The notes below the pieces were generated by a model. It searched no databases and was not told the DNA's origin. It was given only the letters and a program-made list of their open reading frames with translations. DNA of 64,000 bases from Thalassomonas viridans (GTDB lineage: Bacteria; Pseudomonadota; Gammaproteobacteria; Enterobacterales; Alteromonadaceae): contig NZ_CP059733.1 of NCBI RefSeq assembly GCF_000948985.2, positions 4,960,001 to 5,024,000 on the forward strand. The letters run 5' to 3'. Both the position numbers and the translations under genes were made by a program. Positions within the stretch are counted from its first letter, which is position 1, and the number at the start of each line of letters is the position of its first letter. Positions 51,061 to 60,239 of this stretch are shown here, piece after piece.

Positions 51061-52515
51061 ATGAACACCCGAATCTTATCCATTCCACTGCTGCTACTGG
51101 CCCTGGCCTCCTGTTCCATTAATCCGGCCACAGGTACGCCGGACCTGGTATTGATGTCTGAAGAAGCTGAAATCGCCATGGGCAAGGAAATGCATGAAAA
51201 ACTGCTCAAATCCGTGCCCGTCTACCAGGACGAAGAGCTGGCTGCCTATGTTGACCGCATCGGCCAGAAGGTGGCAAAAAACAGCCACCGGCCGGATATC
51301 AAATATCACTTTACCGTCATAGACGCCCCCGACATCAATGCCTTTGCCCTGCCCGGCGGCTATATCTATATCAACCGCGGCCTGCTTGCCTACCTGGACT
51401 CGGAAGCCCAGCTGGCGGCGGTACTGGCCCATGAAGTCGGCCATGTCACCGCCAGGCATGTGGTACGCCAGGACACCGCCCGTAAAGGCGCCGGCATTTT
51501 GTCTATTTTTTCGGTATTTACCACGGGCAGCACAGTGATCGGCGATGTCACCAACCTCTGGAGTACCGCGGCCGTTAAAGGCTACGGCCGGGAGATGGAG
51601 CTGGAAGCGGACGGGTTTGGCGCCGAATACCTGTTTAACAGCGGCTACGATCCCCTGGCCATGGTGGAAACTATCGGGGTATTAAAAGACCAGGAAAAAT
51701 TCTCCCGCTACCGGGCCAAAGAAGAAGGAAAAAAAACCAGGAGCTATCATGGCGTGTTCTCCACCCATCCCCGCAACGATATCCGCCTGAAAGAAGTGAT
51801 CGCCAAAGCCGGGGAATTCCCCGCCAACCAAAGCAGCACAGCCAATAAAAGCGAATACCGCAAACATACCGAAGGCCTGGTTTACGGCGTCAATTATGAC
51901 GCCAAACTCCAGGCAGAGCCGAAAGAGCCCGGCCGCTATACCCATGCCAAACTGGGGTTTTCGCTGGTGTTCCCGGAAAAATGGCAGATAGAAAATACCC
52001 GCAAAGCCATTGTCAGCCAGCCGGACGATAAATCCGCAGAAATAAAACTGACGGTTGCCCTGACCAATAAAAGCATCCCTCCCGCCGACTATCTGCGCGG
52101 CATGACCAAAACCCAAATGCTGCAACGTTCGGAAGATTTTGCCCAAAACGGCCTCATCGGTCACACCGGCATCATTGTCGACGAGCAGGGTGATTATAAA
52201 CAGCGTGTCGCCGTCCTCTATCAGGGCCGCCGCGCCTATATGCTGACCGGCACAGTAATAAACCCGCAGGCCGATGTTGATTATGATGAAATGTTTTTAA
52301 AGAGCATCCACAGCTTTAAACCGCAAAAAAGCAGCGCCCGCAAACAAAAATCGAAAACCCTGCATTATGTCAAAGCCAACGAGAACACCAATATAGAGCA
52401 GCTGGCCAAGCAACTGAAAATAGGCGCCTATGCGCCACAGCAGCTCAGGCTGATCAACGGCCTCTACCCCAGGGGAGAGCCTGAGCCCGGCAACTGGATC
52501 AAGATCATCCAGTAA
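51061..52515 (+). CDS. M48-family zinc metalloprotease lipoprotein
   Basis: The 484-residue product has a lipoprotein signal (LLLLALASCSI, Cys18), an M48 peptidase domain with HEVGH (about 124-128, AVLAHEVGHVTARHVVRQ) and the third zinc ligand in MELEADGFGAEYL (Glu near 182), and a C-terminal extension with a LysM-like sequence (RLINGLYPRGEPEPGNWIKI). It resembles BepA/LoiP-type outer-membrane quality-control proteases but has extra middle and C-terminal parts. AGGAG precedes the start. It closes the accessory run; its stop is 21 bases from the convergent kinase gene, with no terminator seen between. Confidence 0.85.
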   Translation: MNTRILSIPLLLLALASCSINPATGTPDLVLMSEEAEIAMGKEMHEKLLKSVPVYQDEELAAYVDRIGQKVAKNSHRPDIKYHFTVIDAPDINAFALPGGYIYINRGLLAYLDSEAQLAAVLAHEVGHVTARHVVRQDTARKGAGILSIFSVFTTGSTVIGDVTNLWSTAAVKGYGREMELEADGFGAEYLFNSGYDPLAMVETIGVLKDQEKFSRYRAKEEGKKTRSYHGVFSTHPRNDIRLKEVIAKAGEFPANQSSTANKSEYRKHTEGLVYGVNYDAKLQAEPKEPGRYTHAKLGFSLVFPEKWQIENTRKAIVSQPDDKSAEIKLTVALTNKSIPPADYLRGMTKTQMLQRSEDFAQNGLIGHTGIIVDEQGDYKQRVAVLYQGRRAYMLTGTVINPQADVDYDEMFLKSIHSFKPQKSSARKQKSKTLHYVKANENTNIEQLAKQLKIGAYAPQQLRLINGLYPRGEPEPGNWIKIIQ

Positions 52516-52536
52516 GCTTGGCCAAAGTTCCGGCAG

Positions 52537-53937
52537 CTATATTCCCTGGGGCAAAGCCACAGATACCGCCAGCCCGCCTCCCGGCGGGCTGCTTAAGCTG
52601 ATTTGCCCCTGGTGGGCCTCGGTGATCTCCCGGCAAATACTCAAGCCTATGCCGCTGCCGTCCGCTTTAGTGGAATAATAAGGCAAAAAGGCCTGCTGCA
52701 TGACCTGGGGCTTCATACCCGGGCCGAAGTCCCGGATCACCAGGCAAATCCCCTGCCCCTGTAAGCTCAGTTCCACCTGGCTCGGGATCTCCCCTGCGGC
52801 TTCGCGGGCATTTTTCAGCAGATTTATCACCAGCTGTTCCAGCTGGCTGATATCGCCGTTAATAAACAACTGCTTATGCCGGCATTTTAAGGTAAAAGGA
52901 TACAGGGATTGTAACTGCTCCAGCATAGCAACAAGATCAAACTCCTGTTTTTGCGGCGAAGACAAACGCGCCAGCTGGCTATAATTTTGGATAAATTCCG
53001 ACAGCTTGTTTATCCGCCCTGAAATAGTCGTAAACACCTGGTTTAACCTGGGTTCATGTATCCTCTCAGCCAACACCTTGCCGCTGTGGCACATGGAACT
53101 GATAGGGGCGATGGAATTATTCAGCTCGTGGTTGATCACCCGGATCACTTTTTTCCAGGTTTTCACTTCCTGGCGGTTTAACACCCGGGTCATAGGTTTA
53201 AGTAAAAAAAGCTGATGGCGGCTGCCGTGCAGTTTCAGCTGATGCCGGGATAAGTGCCAGCTTTGCTCCATACCTGAACTTTCCGGGGCATTTTCATCCT
53301 CTTTTAGCTGGATTATGGCGCTACTCTGCCCGGCCTGTGCCTGGTAGGCCTTGTCTGCTAAAACTTCTCCTTGAACACCTATATCCTGCCCGTCAGGGTT
53401 ACCAACTGTACTTTCTCCGACATAAGCCAGCAATTCCGGCTTATGCTCTTTCATCAGCACTGTCCATTCCTGTCCCAGCAGAGAAGTCCGGTTAACACCA
53501 CAGGTTTCCAGAAACAACCGGGCAGCATGATTGGCAAAAATAATCTTGTTCCTGTGGTTCACCAGCACAGTCACCACATCGGAGGCATTGACCACTTTAT
53601 CCAGCAGCAACTCCCGCTGATACAAGGCTTGTTTTTCCGCCCGTAGTTTATCCGACACCTGATTAAAAAGCCGGATCACTCCCAGATGCTGTTGCTGTTT
53701 TTCGAAAGGTTTCTCCGCCAGCGAAATAGCAAAATCCCCGTCCTGCAAATTGCGCAACCCATCCGCCAGGCTCTGCAACACCTGGGCATGTCTTTGTTGG
53801 CTTTGCCGCAGCAACACCAGAGCCAGGCCCACCAATAAAAGGCAGATCAGGGCAAACAAACCGGGAGCGCCGGGTAAAATAAGAATAAAGGCTAAAATAA
53901 ACAGTGCATTGAGCAGGGCTAGTTTGAACGTTAACAT
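52537..53937 (-). CDS. NtrB/NtrY-type sensor histidine kinase
   Basis: The 466-residue product has two N-terminal membrane segments (about 5-21 and 26-43), a HAMP/PAS-like region, the HisKA box with H270 (VIRVINHELNNSIAPISSMC) and ATPase boxes LVINLLKNAREAAGE, IRDFGPGMKP and DGSGIGLSICREI. The periplasmic part is only a few residues, so it probably senses the membrane or a transporter state. It is the last gene of the exporter operon, 20 bases after its regulator, and should phosphorylate it. Confidence 0.93.
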   Translation of the reverse strand: MLTFKLALLNALFILAFILILPGAPGLFALICLLLVGLALVLLRQSQQRHAQVLQSLADGLRNLQDGDFAISLAEKPFEKQQQHLGVIRLFNQVSDKLRAEKQALYQRELLLDKVVNASDVVTVLVNHRNKIIFANHAARLFLETCGVNRTSLLGQEWTVLMKEHKPELLAYVGESTVGNPDGQDIGVQGEVLADKAYQAQAGQSSAIIQLKEDENAPESSGMEQSWHLSRHQLKLHGSRHQLFLLKPMTRVLNRQEVKTWKKVIRVINHELNNSIAPISSMCHSGKVLAERIHEPRLNQVFTTISGRINKLSEFIQNYSQLARLSSPQKQEFDLVAMLEQLQSLYPFTLKCRHKQLFINGDISQLEQLVINLLKNAREAAGEIPSQVELSLQGQGICLVIRDFGPGMKPQVMQQAFLPYYSTKADGSGIGLSICREITEAHQGQISLSSPPGGGLAVSVALPQGI

Positions 53938-53957
53938 AACGGCTTGAAACTCCCTGT

Positions 53958-55271
53958 TTAACCGAGGGAACCGGGATCTATCTGGTATTTATCCAGGCGC
54001 CGGTATAACGCCTGACGGCTCAATCCCAATTCCATGGCCGCATGTTTAATGACACCGCCATGTTTCATCAATACCTGTTCGATTTGCTGCTTTTCACTTT
54101 TATCGCCGGTTCCGCCAGTGGCGCCTTTAAAGTCTGCGGCCTCAATACGGCCCTGCCGGGCAAAGACCATGGCACGCTTGCAGGCATTTTCCAGTTCACG
54201 GACATTGCCGGGCCAGGAGTTGGATAACAGATATTGCTTGGCATCGTCACTGAGAGCATATTCGCTGCCGATAAAATACTGGGCCAGGGGCAGGATATCC
54301 GCCTTGCGCTCTTTCAGCTCAGGCAGGTGCAGCTCAATCACATTCAGGCGGTAAAACAGATCTTCCCTGAACTCCCCTTGCTTTATCGCCTGCTGCAAAT
54401 TAGCGTTGGTAGCGCTTAATACCCGTACATCCACTTTGATAGTATCATTGGAGCCGAGCCGTTCAAACTCGCCGGTTTGCAGAACCCGCAGCAACTTCAT
54501 CTGCCCGCTTAACGATAAATTGCCGATTTCATCCAGGAATAAGGTGCCGCCGTCGGCGGCTTCAAAACGGCCTTTTCTTGCCTGATTGGCGCCAGTATAG
54601 GCGCCCTTTTCGGCGCCGAACAGTTCCGCTTCCATCAGCTCCTGGGGGATGGCCCCCATATTCACTTTGATCAGCGGCGCACCGCTGCGCAGCGAATGCT
54701 GATGCAAATAATCGGCGAGTTTTTCCTTACCTGAGCCGTTAGCACCGGTAATCAATACATTCACCGGCGCCTGGGCCACTTTTTCGGCATCCGCCATCAA
54801 CGCCAGCATCTCCCGGCTTTGATAGATAAACTGCGACTGTGCCTTGTTGTCTTCCGCCGGGCTTGTCCGCTGGTTTACCGTACTATCTTTATTCTGACTT
54901 TCTCCCGAATAACGCGCCACCAGTTCCAGCAAGCGGGTATCATCCCAGGGCTTTTGCAGGTAATCTGCAGCCCCGGCTTTAACCAGTTCAACCGCAGTTT
55001 CAAGCTGGGTCCAGGCAGTGATCAGGATCACCGGAAGCTCAGGTTTTAATGTCCTGAGCTCATGGAACAGGCCTTTGCCTTCATCGCCCGAGGTCATTCC
55101 CTGGGCAAAGTTCATATCCTGGATCACCAAATCAACATGCTGGTGGGCAACCGCCATCAACGCCTGTTTCTTGGTAGCGGCAGTTAATACCTGATAACCG
55201 TGTAACCCCAGCAACAAATCGAGTGCCGCGATAATATCCGGATTATCATCTGCCACTAAAACCTTAATCAT
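53958..55271 (-). CDS. NtrC-family sigma-54 response regulator
   Basis: The 437-residue product has a receiver domain with phospho-Asp D52 (VDLVIQDMNFAQG), an AAA+ domain with Walker A GANGSGKE (176-183), and a Fis helix-turn-helix (AMELGLSRQALYRRLDKYQ). The sigma-54 contact loop reads GAYTGA (223-228) instead of GAFTGA; Tyr for Phe is a known tolerated variant. It lies between the ABC permease and kinase genes. The inverted-repeat cluster and sigma-54 promoter ahead of the operon are its likely targets. Confidence 0.94.
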   Translation of the reverse strand: MIKVLVADDNPDIIAALDLLLGLHGYQVLTAATKKQALMAVAHQHVDLVIQDMNFAQGMTSGDEGKGLFHELRTLKPELPVILITAWTQLETAVELVKAGAADYLQKPWDDTRLLELVARYSGESQNKDSTVNQRTSPAEDNKAQSQFIYQSREMLALMADAEKVAQAPVNVLITGANGSGKEKLADYLHQHSLRSGAPLIKVNMGAIPQELMEAELFGAEKGAYTGANQARKGRFEAADGGTLFLDEIGNLSLSGQMKLLRVLQTGEFERLGSNDTIKVDVRVLSATNANLQQAIKQGEFREDLFYRLNVIELHLPELKERKADILPLAQYFIGSEYALSDDAKQYLLSNSWPGNVRELENACKRAMVFARQGRIEAADFKGATGGTGDKSEKQQIEQVLMKHGGVIKHAAMELGLSRQALYRRLDKYQIDPGSLG

Positions 55272-55299
55272 CTTTATTCTTTTCTCTTTAATCTAGGGA

Positions 55300-56514
55300 T
55301 CACACAGTTCTGGTGGCGACAACCGGGGCTATTTTGCTGGTCTTCACCGCCGGTAACCAGGTTGCCACCAGGCCGGCAATAAAAATAATCCCACTGGCCA
55401 ATAAAAACTGCAGCAAACCGGGTTTACTCAAGCTAATGTACTGGCTCAACAAAATATTAAAACCGACAACAACCGCTGCCCCCAGCAAGCAGCCCAAACC
55501 GCAAACCAGGGCATTTTCCGTCAGTACATAAAGCAGAACATCTTTTTTACGTGCTCCCAGTGCCCGGCGGATACCAATATACTTTTTTTGCCGGGAAACA
55601 TGAAATTGCGCATAAGCATAACTGCTAATCGCCGTCACCAACAGCATTAAGCCGCATAATAATAAAAATAAATCCGCCAGTCCCTTATCATCCCGGTAGT
55701 AACGCTCCAGGTGCTCCGCCATGGTAAAAACCCTGAAAATATCCCGCTCCGGCTGTACCGCTAAAATAGTCTCCGACACCTTATTACGTACGCTGGCCAT
55801 CTGCCCCGGTTCAACCGATAAAATGTAGTAGCGGCCAATAAAGATATATTCCATCAGGGTATTATCGAATACCGCATATTGTTTATCTGCCGGCAGCGTA
55901 GGGTTAAAGGTAATGTCGCGGATCACCCCGACGATACGCCCGCGGTTAGTTTCCTGACCTATTGCCGAGGCTTCCCCGTACAGGCTTTTTTTCAGGGACT
56001 CGCTGATCACTATATTGGGGCTTTCGTCACTGCCAAAGTCCCGTTGGTCGCTCTGGTTGAGATAACGTCCTTCCACCACAGACAAGCCCATGGCATCCGC
56101 CAGGTTTTCATCACCGAAAAAAACCTTAACGTCCTGCAAATAGGTATCGATTCTTTCCTGCTCAGGATTATCCAGATCATAAATATTTCTCAACGCCCCC
56201 CGGGTTCTAAGCGGCAGCTGGTTCGCCGCCGAGACAGACTTAACCCCCGGCAAGCGGGCAAGCTGCTCAAAGTCTTCACGGACAATCGAGCGGTAGTAAT
56301 CCAGATCCCGGTAATCACCTGAAGTCGGATGCAGGGACACAATCAAAATATTGTCGTTGTCCATGCCGGTATCCCGGGACAAGTTCTCCCGGGTATCCAG
56401 CGACAAAATTACGCTATTCACCACTAACCCCAGGGTAATGGCCAGCTGTAAAATCAACAGTCCGGTGGTAAACTTGCGCAGCAATAAGGACTTAACTAAA
56501 GCTTTTAAATTCAT
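55300..56514 (-). CDS. ABC transporter permease, MacB/FtsX type (2)
   Basis: The 404-residue product has an N-terminal membrane segment, a periplasmic MacB-type core domain (about 45-270) and three C-terminal membrane segments with the FtsX pattern (RQKKYIGIRRALGARKKDVL near the first). It pairs with the permease gene upstream, 16 bases away. With the ATPase and the HlyD-like protein it forms a MacAB-like exporter that would work with an outer-membrane channel encoded elsewhere. The substrate cannot be told. Confidence 0.92.
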   Translation of the reverse strand: MNLKALVKSLLLRKFTTGLLILQLAITLGLVVNSVILSLDTRENLSRDTGMDNDNILIVSLHPTSGDYRDLDYYRSIVREDFEQLARLPGVKSVSAANQLPLRTRGALRNIYDLDNPEQERIDTYLQDVKVFFGDENLADAMGLSVVEGRYLNQSDQRDFGSDESPNIVISESLKKSLYGEASAIGQETNRGRIVGVIRDITFNPTLPADKQYAVFDNTLMEYIFIGRYYILSVEPGQMASVRNKVSETILAVQPERDIFRVFTMAEHLERYYRDDKGLADLFLLLCGLMLLVTAISSYAYAQFHVSRQKKYIGIRRALGARKKDVLLYVLTENALVCGLGCLLGAAVVVGFNILLSQYISLSKPGLLQFLLASGIIFIAGLVATWLPAVKTSKIAPVVATRTV

Positions 56515-56530
56515 GGATTTTCCTTATTTA

Positions 56531-57814
56531 TTATTTAAGTTCGGCACTGATGGTGTAGCGGCTTGCCCGGTATAGGGGATACAGGGCGCTGGCAATAGCC
56601 GTCACTAACGCCAGCAGCACGCCCAAAGCCAGGATTTCCGGCTCCAGCACGGCCAGTTTGGACAGGTCGGGCAAGAATTCACCTGAGAGCTTTAAAAACA
56701 CCCAGCTTAAGATCAGGGCAAGCACACCGGCAATCAACCCCACCAGCACACTTTCCGTCAGGCCCTGCATCAGCATATCTTTATTGCTGGCGCCGACGGC
56801 CCGGCGCAGGCCCACTTCAAACTTCCCGGCATGAAAACGGGATAACAGCAAACTGCTGGCATTAAACACGCAGACACATAAAAACAGGACAGACGCCAGG
56901 GTAAACGCCAACACTTTCTGGTCTACCACTTTTTGCTTTAACAGCCAGTTGTTGACATCGTCTAACTCATTACGAATCGCCAAAGGGTGCTCGCCGGCAT
57001 CTTTCAAGGTCTGGCTGTAATGGTCCAGATAATCCTGAAACACCTGTAACTGGCCCGGCTCTGCCAATTCAATCCAGGCCTGCAGGAAATACAGATCTAT
57101 ATCCCGGCTACGCTTAACACTGGCATTTTCTTCCGTGGTGGAACTGCGGGCATGAATAGACCAGCCCAAATCGATCGCCGTTTCCAGCGGCACATAAATA
57201 TCGTCGGTAGCGTTAAAGGCCCGGCCTTCGGTGGCATGATAAAACAGCGGCCGCAACATCCAGGGCTTTAATACCCCGACAATAGTTAACAGCTCACCGT
57301 CAAGCTCCAGGGTTTTACCTACACTGTTGGCGCCGGCAAAGATTTTCTGGTTTAGCTCGTCGCCAATCACCACTTCCATACCCGAACTTTGCTTAAAGGC
57401 GCTGCCATAGGCAAACGGCGCCTGGGTCAAAGGAAAGAACCCCGGGGTTGTCGCCCTGACTGCTGAGTCATGCCGGGTTAAACTTGCCGACTCGGCGTCC
57501 CTGGCATAAACCCCGGTAGCATAAAAAACCGCGCTGTGTTCGGGTAGGTCTGACTCAGTAATTTTCAAGGCATCGCGGTAACGTAATATATGCATGGGCT
57601 CAACACTGGGCTGGTCATTGGGCCAGGTATTCATACTGACATGAAAAACCCGCTCGCTTTTTCCCGGTATGGGATCACTGGCCATGGTATTGACCAGGGC
57701 CAGGTTGGCGGATAACAGGCCAACCCCTATGGCTAAGGTCAGGATCACCAGGAAATATAAAGACGGCGCCCGTTTAAAGCTGATCAGGGCCAATTTCAGG
57801 TAATAACTAAGCAT
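56531..57814 (-). CDS. ABC transporter permease, MacB/FtsX type (1)
   Basis: The 427-residue product has one N-terminal membrane segment (SLYFLVILTLAIGVGLLSAN), a periplasmic MacB-type core domain, and three C-terminal membrane segments (LAFTLASVLFLCVCVFNASS; then KFEVGLRRAVGASNKDMLMQ preceding the next). It overlaps the end of the ATPase gene by 8 bases. Its similarity in layout to the next gene suggests the two permeases form a heterodimer. Confidence 0.92.
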   Translation of the reverse strand: MLSYYLKLALISFKRAPSLYFLVILTLAIGVGLLSANLALVNTMASDPIPGKSERVFHVSMNTWPNDQPSVEPMHILRYRDALKITESDLPEHSAVFYATGVYARDAESASLTRHDSAVRATTPGFFPLTQAPFAYGSAFKQSSGMEVVIGDELNQKIFAGANSVGKTLELDGELLTIVGVLKPWMLRPLFYHATEGRAFNATDDIYVPLETAIDLGWSIHARSSTTEENASVKRSRDIDLYFLQAWIELAEPGQLQVFQDYLDHYSQTLKDAGEHPLAIRNELDDVNNWLLKQKVVDQKVLAFTLASVLFLCVCVFNASSLLLSRFHAGKFEVGLRRAVGASNKDMLMQGLTESVLVGLIAGVLALILSWVFLKLSGEFLPDLSKLAVLEPEILALGVLLALVTAIASALYPLYRASRYTISAELK

Positions 57815-58538
57815 GGCTCAACTCCTGGTTTTCACTGGTTTCCGCTTGTTGTTGCAGCGGCGCATAAATGCTGAAGTCAGAAATCTGGCCGTCGATCACC
57901 TGGACATTACGTTTCACTTCCCGCGCCTGATCCGGGTCATGGGTCACCATAATGATAGTCGTGCCTTCCTCATTGAGTTTATGCAGCAATTCCATCACCT
58001 GGCGCGCCATCAGGGAATCCAGGTTACCGGTCGGCTCATCCGCCAGTAAAATTTTCGGCTCCCCCGCCAGCGCCCTGGCAATGGCCACCCGCTGCTGCTG
58101 ACCGCCGGATAACTGGCTGGGTAAATAATCCAGCCGTGAAGCCAGGCCGACTCTTTCCAGCGCCTGTTCCACCCGGCGTTTACGCTCGGCGCGGTTAAAG
58201 CCCCGGTAACGCAGCGGCATATCGACATTATCAAATATGCTGTAGTCGGGGATCAGGTTATAATTTTGAAAAATAAAGCCGATTTTTTCATTTCTTAGCC
58301 GGGACAATTCATCGTCCTTTAGCCCCCTGACGTTAACGCCGTCAAGCTGGTACTCCCCCTGATCAAAGTTATCCAGCAAACCGGCAACATTTAAAAAGGT
58401 CGACTTGCCGGAGCCGGAAGGGCCGGTAACGGCAACAAACTCCCCCTGGGTTACCGTTAAAGAAAAGTCCCGCAAGGCATGGGTCTGAATGGTATCCGTG
58501 CGGTAAATACGTGAAATATTGTTCATGTTAAGCATCAC
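57807..58538 (-). CDS. ABC transporter ATP-binding protein, MacB/LolD type
   Basis: The 243-residue product has Walker A GPSGSGKST, the Q loop FIFQNYNLIPDYS, signature LSGGQQQRVAIARAL, Walker B ILLADEPTGNLDS and the switch His in IIMVTHDPDQAREV. This is the stand-alone ATPase that, with the two FtsX-like permeases, powers the exporter. It follows the HlyD-like gene after 91 bases; an alternate start three codons in is possible. Confidence 0.95.
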   Translation of the reverse strand: MMLNMNNISRIYRTDTIQTHALRDFSLTVTQGEFVAVTGPSGSGKSTFLNVAGLLDNFDQGEYQLDGVNVRGLKDDELSRLRNEKIGFIFQNYNLIPDYSIFDNVDMPLRYRGFNRAERKRRVEQALERVGLASRLDYLPSQLSGGQQQRVAIARALAGEPKILLADEPTGNLDSLMARQVMELLHKLNEEGTTIIMVTHDPDQAREVKRNVQVIDGQISDFSIYAPLQQQAETSENQELSHA

Positions 58539-58629
58539 TATGCCCTCTAATATATTAATTATTTTTTATTCTATTGTTGTGCTGATCGCCTGTTAGGAGC
58601 CTTCAGCCAGTTAAAAAGCCTTCAGCCGG

Positions 58630-59901
58630 TCAATAGCTGATGTTGATTTGTTCCGATGTACTAAACTCCTGATAATCAGAAATAATAAGCTGCTCTCCTG
58701 CCGCCACTCCCGAGGTCAGCTCGATATAATCCAGACTGCTGATCCCGGTGCTGATGGCTATTTTCCTGGCCTGGTTATCTTCACCCAGCTTATAGGCAAA
58801 CCTGCCCCCCAAAGCACCGATAAAAGCGCCCCGTTTCACCATCAGCACATCCGCTTTCTTTTCAAATTCAATGCGGGCACTAATACGCTGGTTTTGCCTT
58901 AACGCCACCGCCTTTGTGTCATTGATGCTTGCCCTGACTTTCACCTGGTTGTTTTTAACCTCAGGCGAAATGGCGATAATCTCACCGCTGATATCAACCC
59001 CGGCAACCGTCATCATCACGGTCAACCCCAACCCGAGATCATCGGCGTAAAATTCCGGCACGCTCAATTCGGCTTCATATTCCGACAGATCCACTATGGT
59101 CATGATTTCGGTGTTGGCGGCAACGGTATTTTTTTGCGCCACCAGCCAGTTGCCTACCACCCCGGTAACAGGAGCGGTAATGGCTAATGCCTGCTGCCGG
59201 CGCAGCAGTTCGTCCAAGATCAGTTGCTGTTTTTGCACCAAGAATTCCCGGTGACGGGTTTCAAAGGTTAGCCGCTCCCGGGCCAGTTCGACCCGCTTTT
59301 TCGCATGCTGATAAAAACGCTCGGCATCGGTTAAGGTATCCTGGCTTTTCATCCAGTCTACCTCGCTGATAATCTGTTTGCCGAAGGAAATCTCCGCCCG
59401 CTGCTTTTCGCGCCTGGCGACATTTAAACTCGACAGGGCGGCATTCATCTGGCTTTCCAGCTCAAGTTGCGCTTCTTTATCTTCCAGCAGGCCACGGCTG
59501 GCGCTGATATTAAGCTGCTCCAGGGTGGATTGCTGCTGTTTGATTTCCGCCTCCAGCTCGGGGCTGCTCAAACGCGCCACCAGTTGTCCTTCTTCCACCG
59601 CTTCCCCCGGTTTGGCCAACAAGGTAATTTTTCCCGCTTCGGTGCTGAATAACCCGGGAGCATTGGCGGCCACCGCTTTGCCCGACACCGAAGTTTCACG
59701 GACGAGCTCACCGCGGATCACGGGAGCGATCACTAAATCTGCACCATCAACATCCGGAATAGCGGCGTACCACTGGCTTAAGGTCGGCATTGCCAGATAG
59801 ACGAATATTATCGCCAGCGCCGATAATAACAGGGACTTAAGCGGCCATGTCTTTTTAGTATTTTCAATAACTTCATCCTGGCTTTGGGTATCCGCGATCA
59901 T
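58630..59901 (-). CDS. HlyD/MacA-like membrane fusion protein
   Basis: The 423-residue product has one N-terminal membrane segment (about 24-44), a biotinyl-lipoyl-like hairpin (KAVAANAPGLFSTEAGKI, AKPGEAVEEGQLVARLSS), a long coiled-coil hairpin (about 110-235) and a beta-barrel part (VVGNWLVAQKNTVAANTEIM). It is the periplasmic adaptor of a tripartite ABC exporter. It is the first gene of a six-gene operon (adaptor, ATPase, two permeases, regulator, kinase) and lies 46 bases after a sigma-54 promoter. AAGAG precedes the ATG. Confidence 0.94.
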   Translation of the reverse strand: MIADTQSQDEVIENTKKTWPLKSLLLSALAIIFVYLAMPTLSQWYAAIPDVDGADLVIAPVIRGELVRETSVSGKAVAANAPGLFSTEAGKITLLAKPGEAVEEGQLVARLSSPELEAEIKQQQSTLEQLNISASRGLLEDKEAQLELESQMNAALSSLNVARREKQRAEISFGKQIISEVDWMKSQDTLTDAERFYQHAKKRVELARERLTFETRHREFLVQKQQLILDELLRRQQALAITAPVTGVVGNWLVAQKNTVAANTEIMTIVDLSEYEAELSVPEFYADDLGLGLTVMMTVAGVDISGEIIAISPEVKNNQVKVRASINDTKAVALRQNQRISARIEFEKKADVLMVKRGAFIGALGGRFAYKLGEDNQARKIAISTGISSLDYIELTSGVAAGEQLIISDYQEFSTSEQINISY

Positions 59902-59946
59902 AATTAAACTCTTAAATCCTGATAAATAACGATTGCTGTGTAAGCT

Positions 59947-59962
59947 TGCAGCCGAGATGCCA
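59947..59962 (-). promoter_or_regulatory. Sigma-54 promoter for exporter-regulator operon
   Basis: Minus-strand TGGCAT-CTCGG-CTGCA has exact doublet spacing and two changes from consensus. The start site is near 59936, about 35 bases before the HlyD-like ATG. The activator is presumably the NtrC-type regulator encoded at 53958-55271 in the same operon. Confidence 0.78.
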
Positions 59963-60024
59963 AGTTTTAAATAAAAATAAACAATTGTTTTTAAAGAGTT
60001 TTATTTTCACAGATAAAAAAGCAG

Positions 60025-60084
60025 TGTCCGATCGGACACTAAAGACTGTCCGCTTGTGTCCACGGACACTCGGGCGGACACTTA
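60025..60084. promoter_or_regulatory. Cluster of TGTCC/GGACA inverted repeats (putative activator sites)
   Basis: 60025-60042 is a perfect 18-base palindrome AGTGTCCGATCGGACACT. Nearby are GTGTCC-AC-GGACAC (60058-60071) and an outer pair TGTCCG (60049-60054) and CGGACA (60077-60082). They lie about 90-145 bases upstream of the sigma-54 start site, the usual range for NtrC-family enhancers. Confidence 0.8.
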
Positions 60085-60239
60085 TGAAAAAAGGGTTGGA
60101 ATAGTGTGAATATAAAAGCGGTGGCAGGCTAATCACCACACAGCTAAGCTGCTATTATCATTAGCCCGCCTCCTGCTTTGTTTAAACCTGAACTTAAACC
60201 TAAGTTAACCAGCCTGGTTCACATCAAACCCAGTTCACA

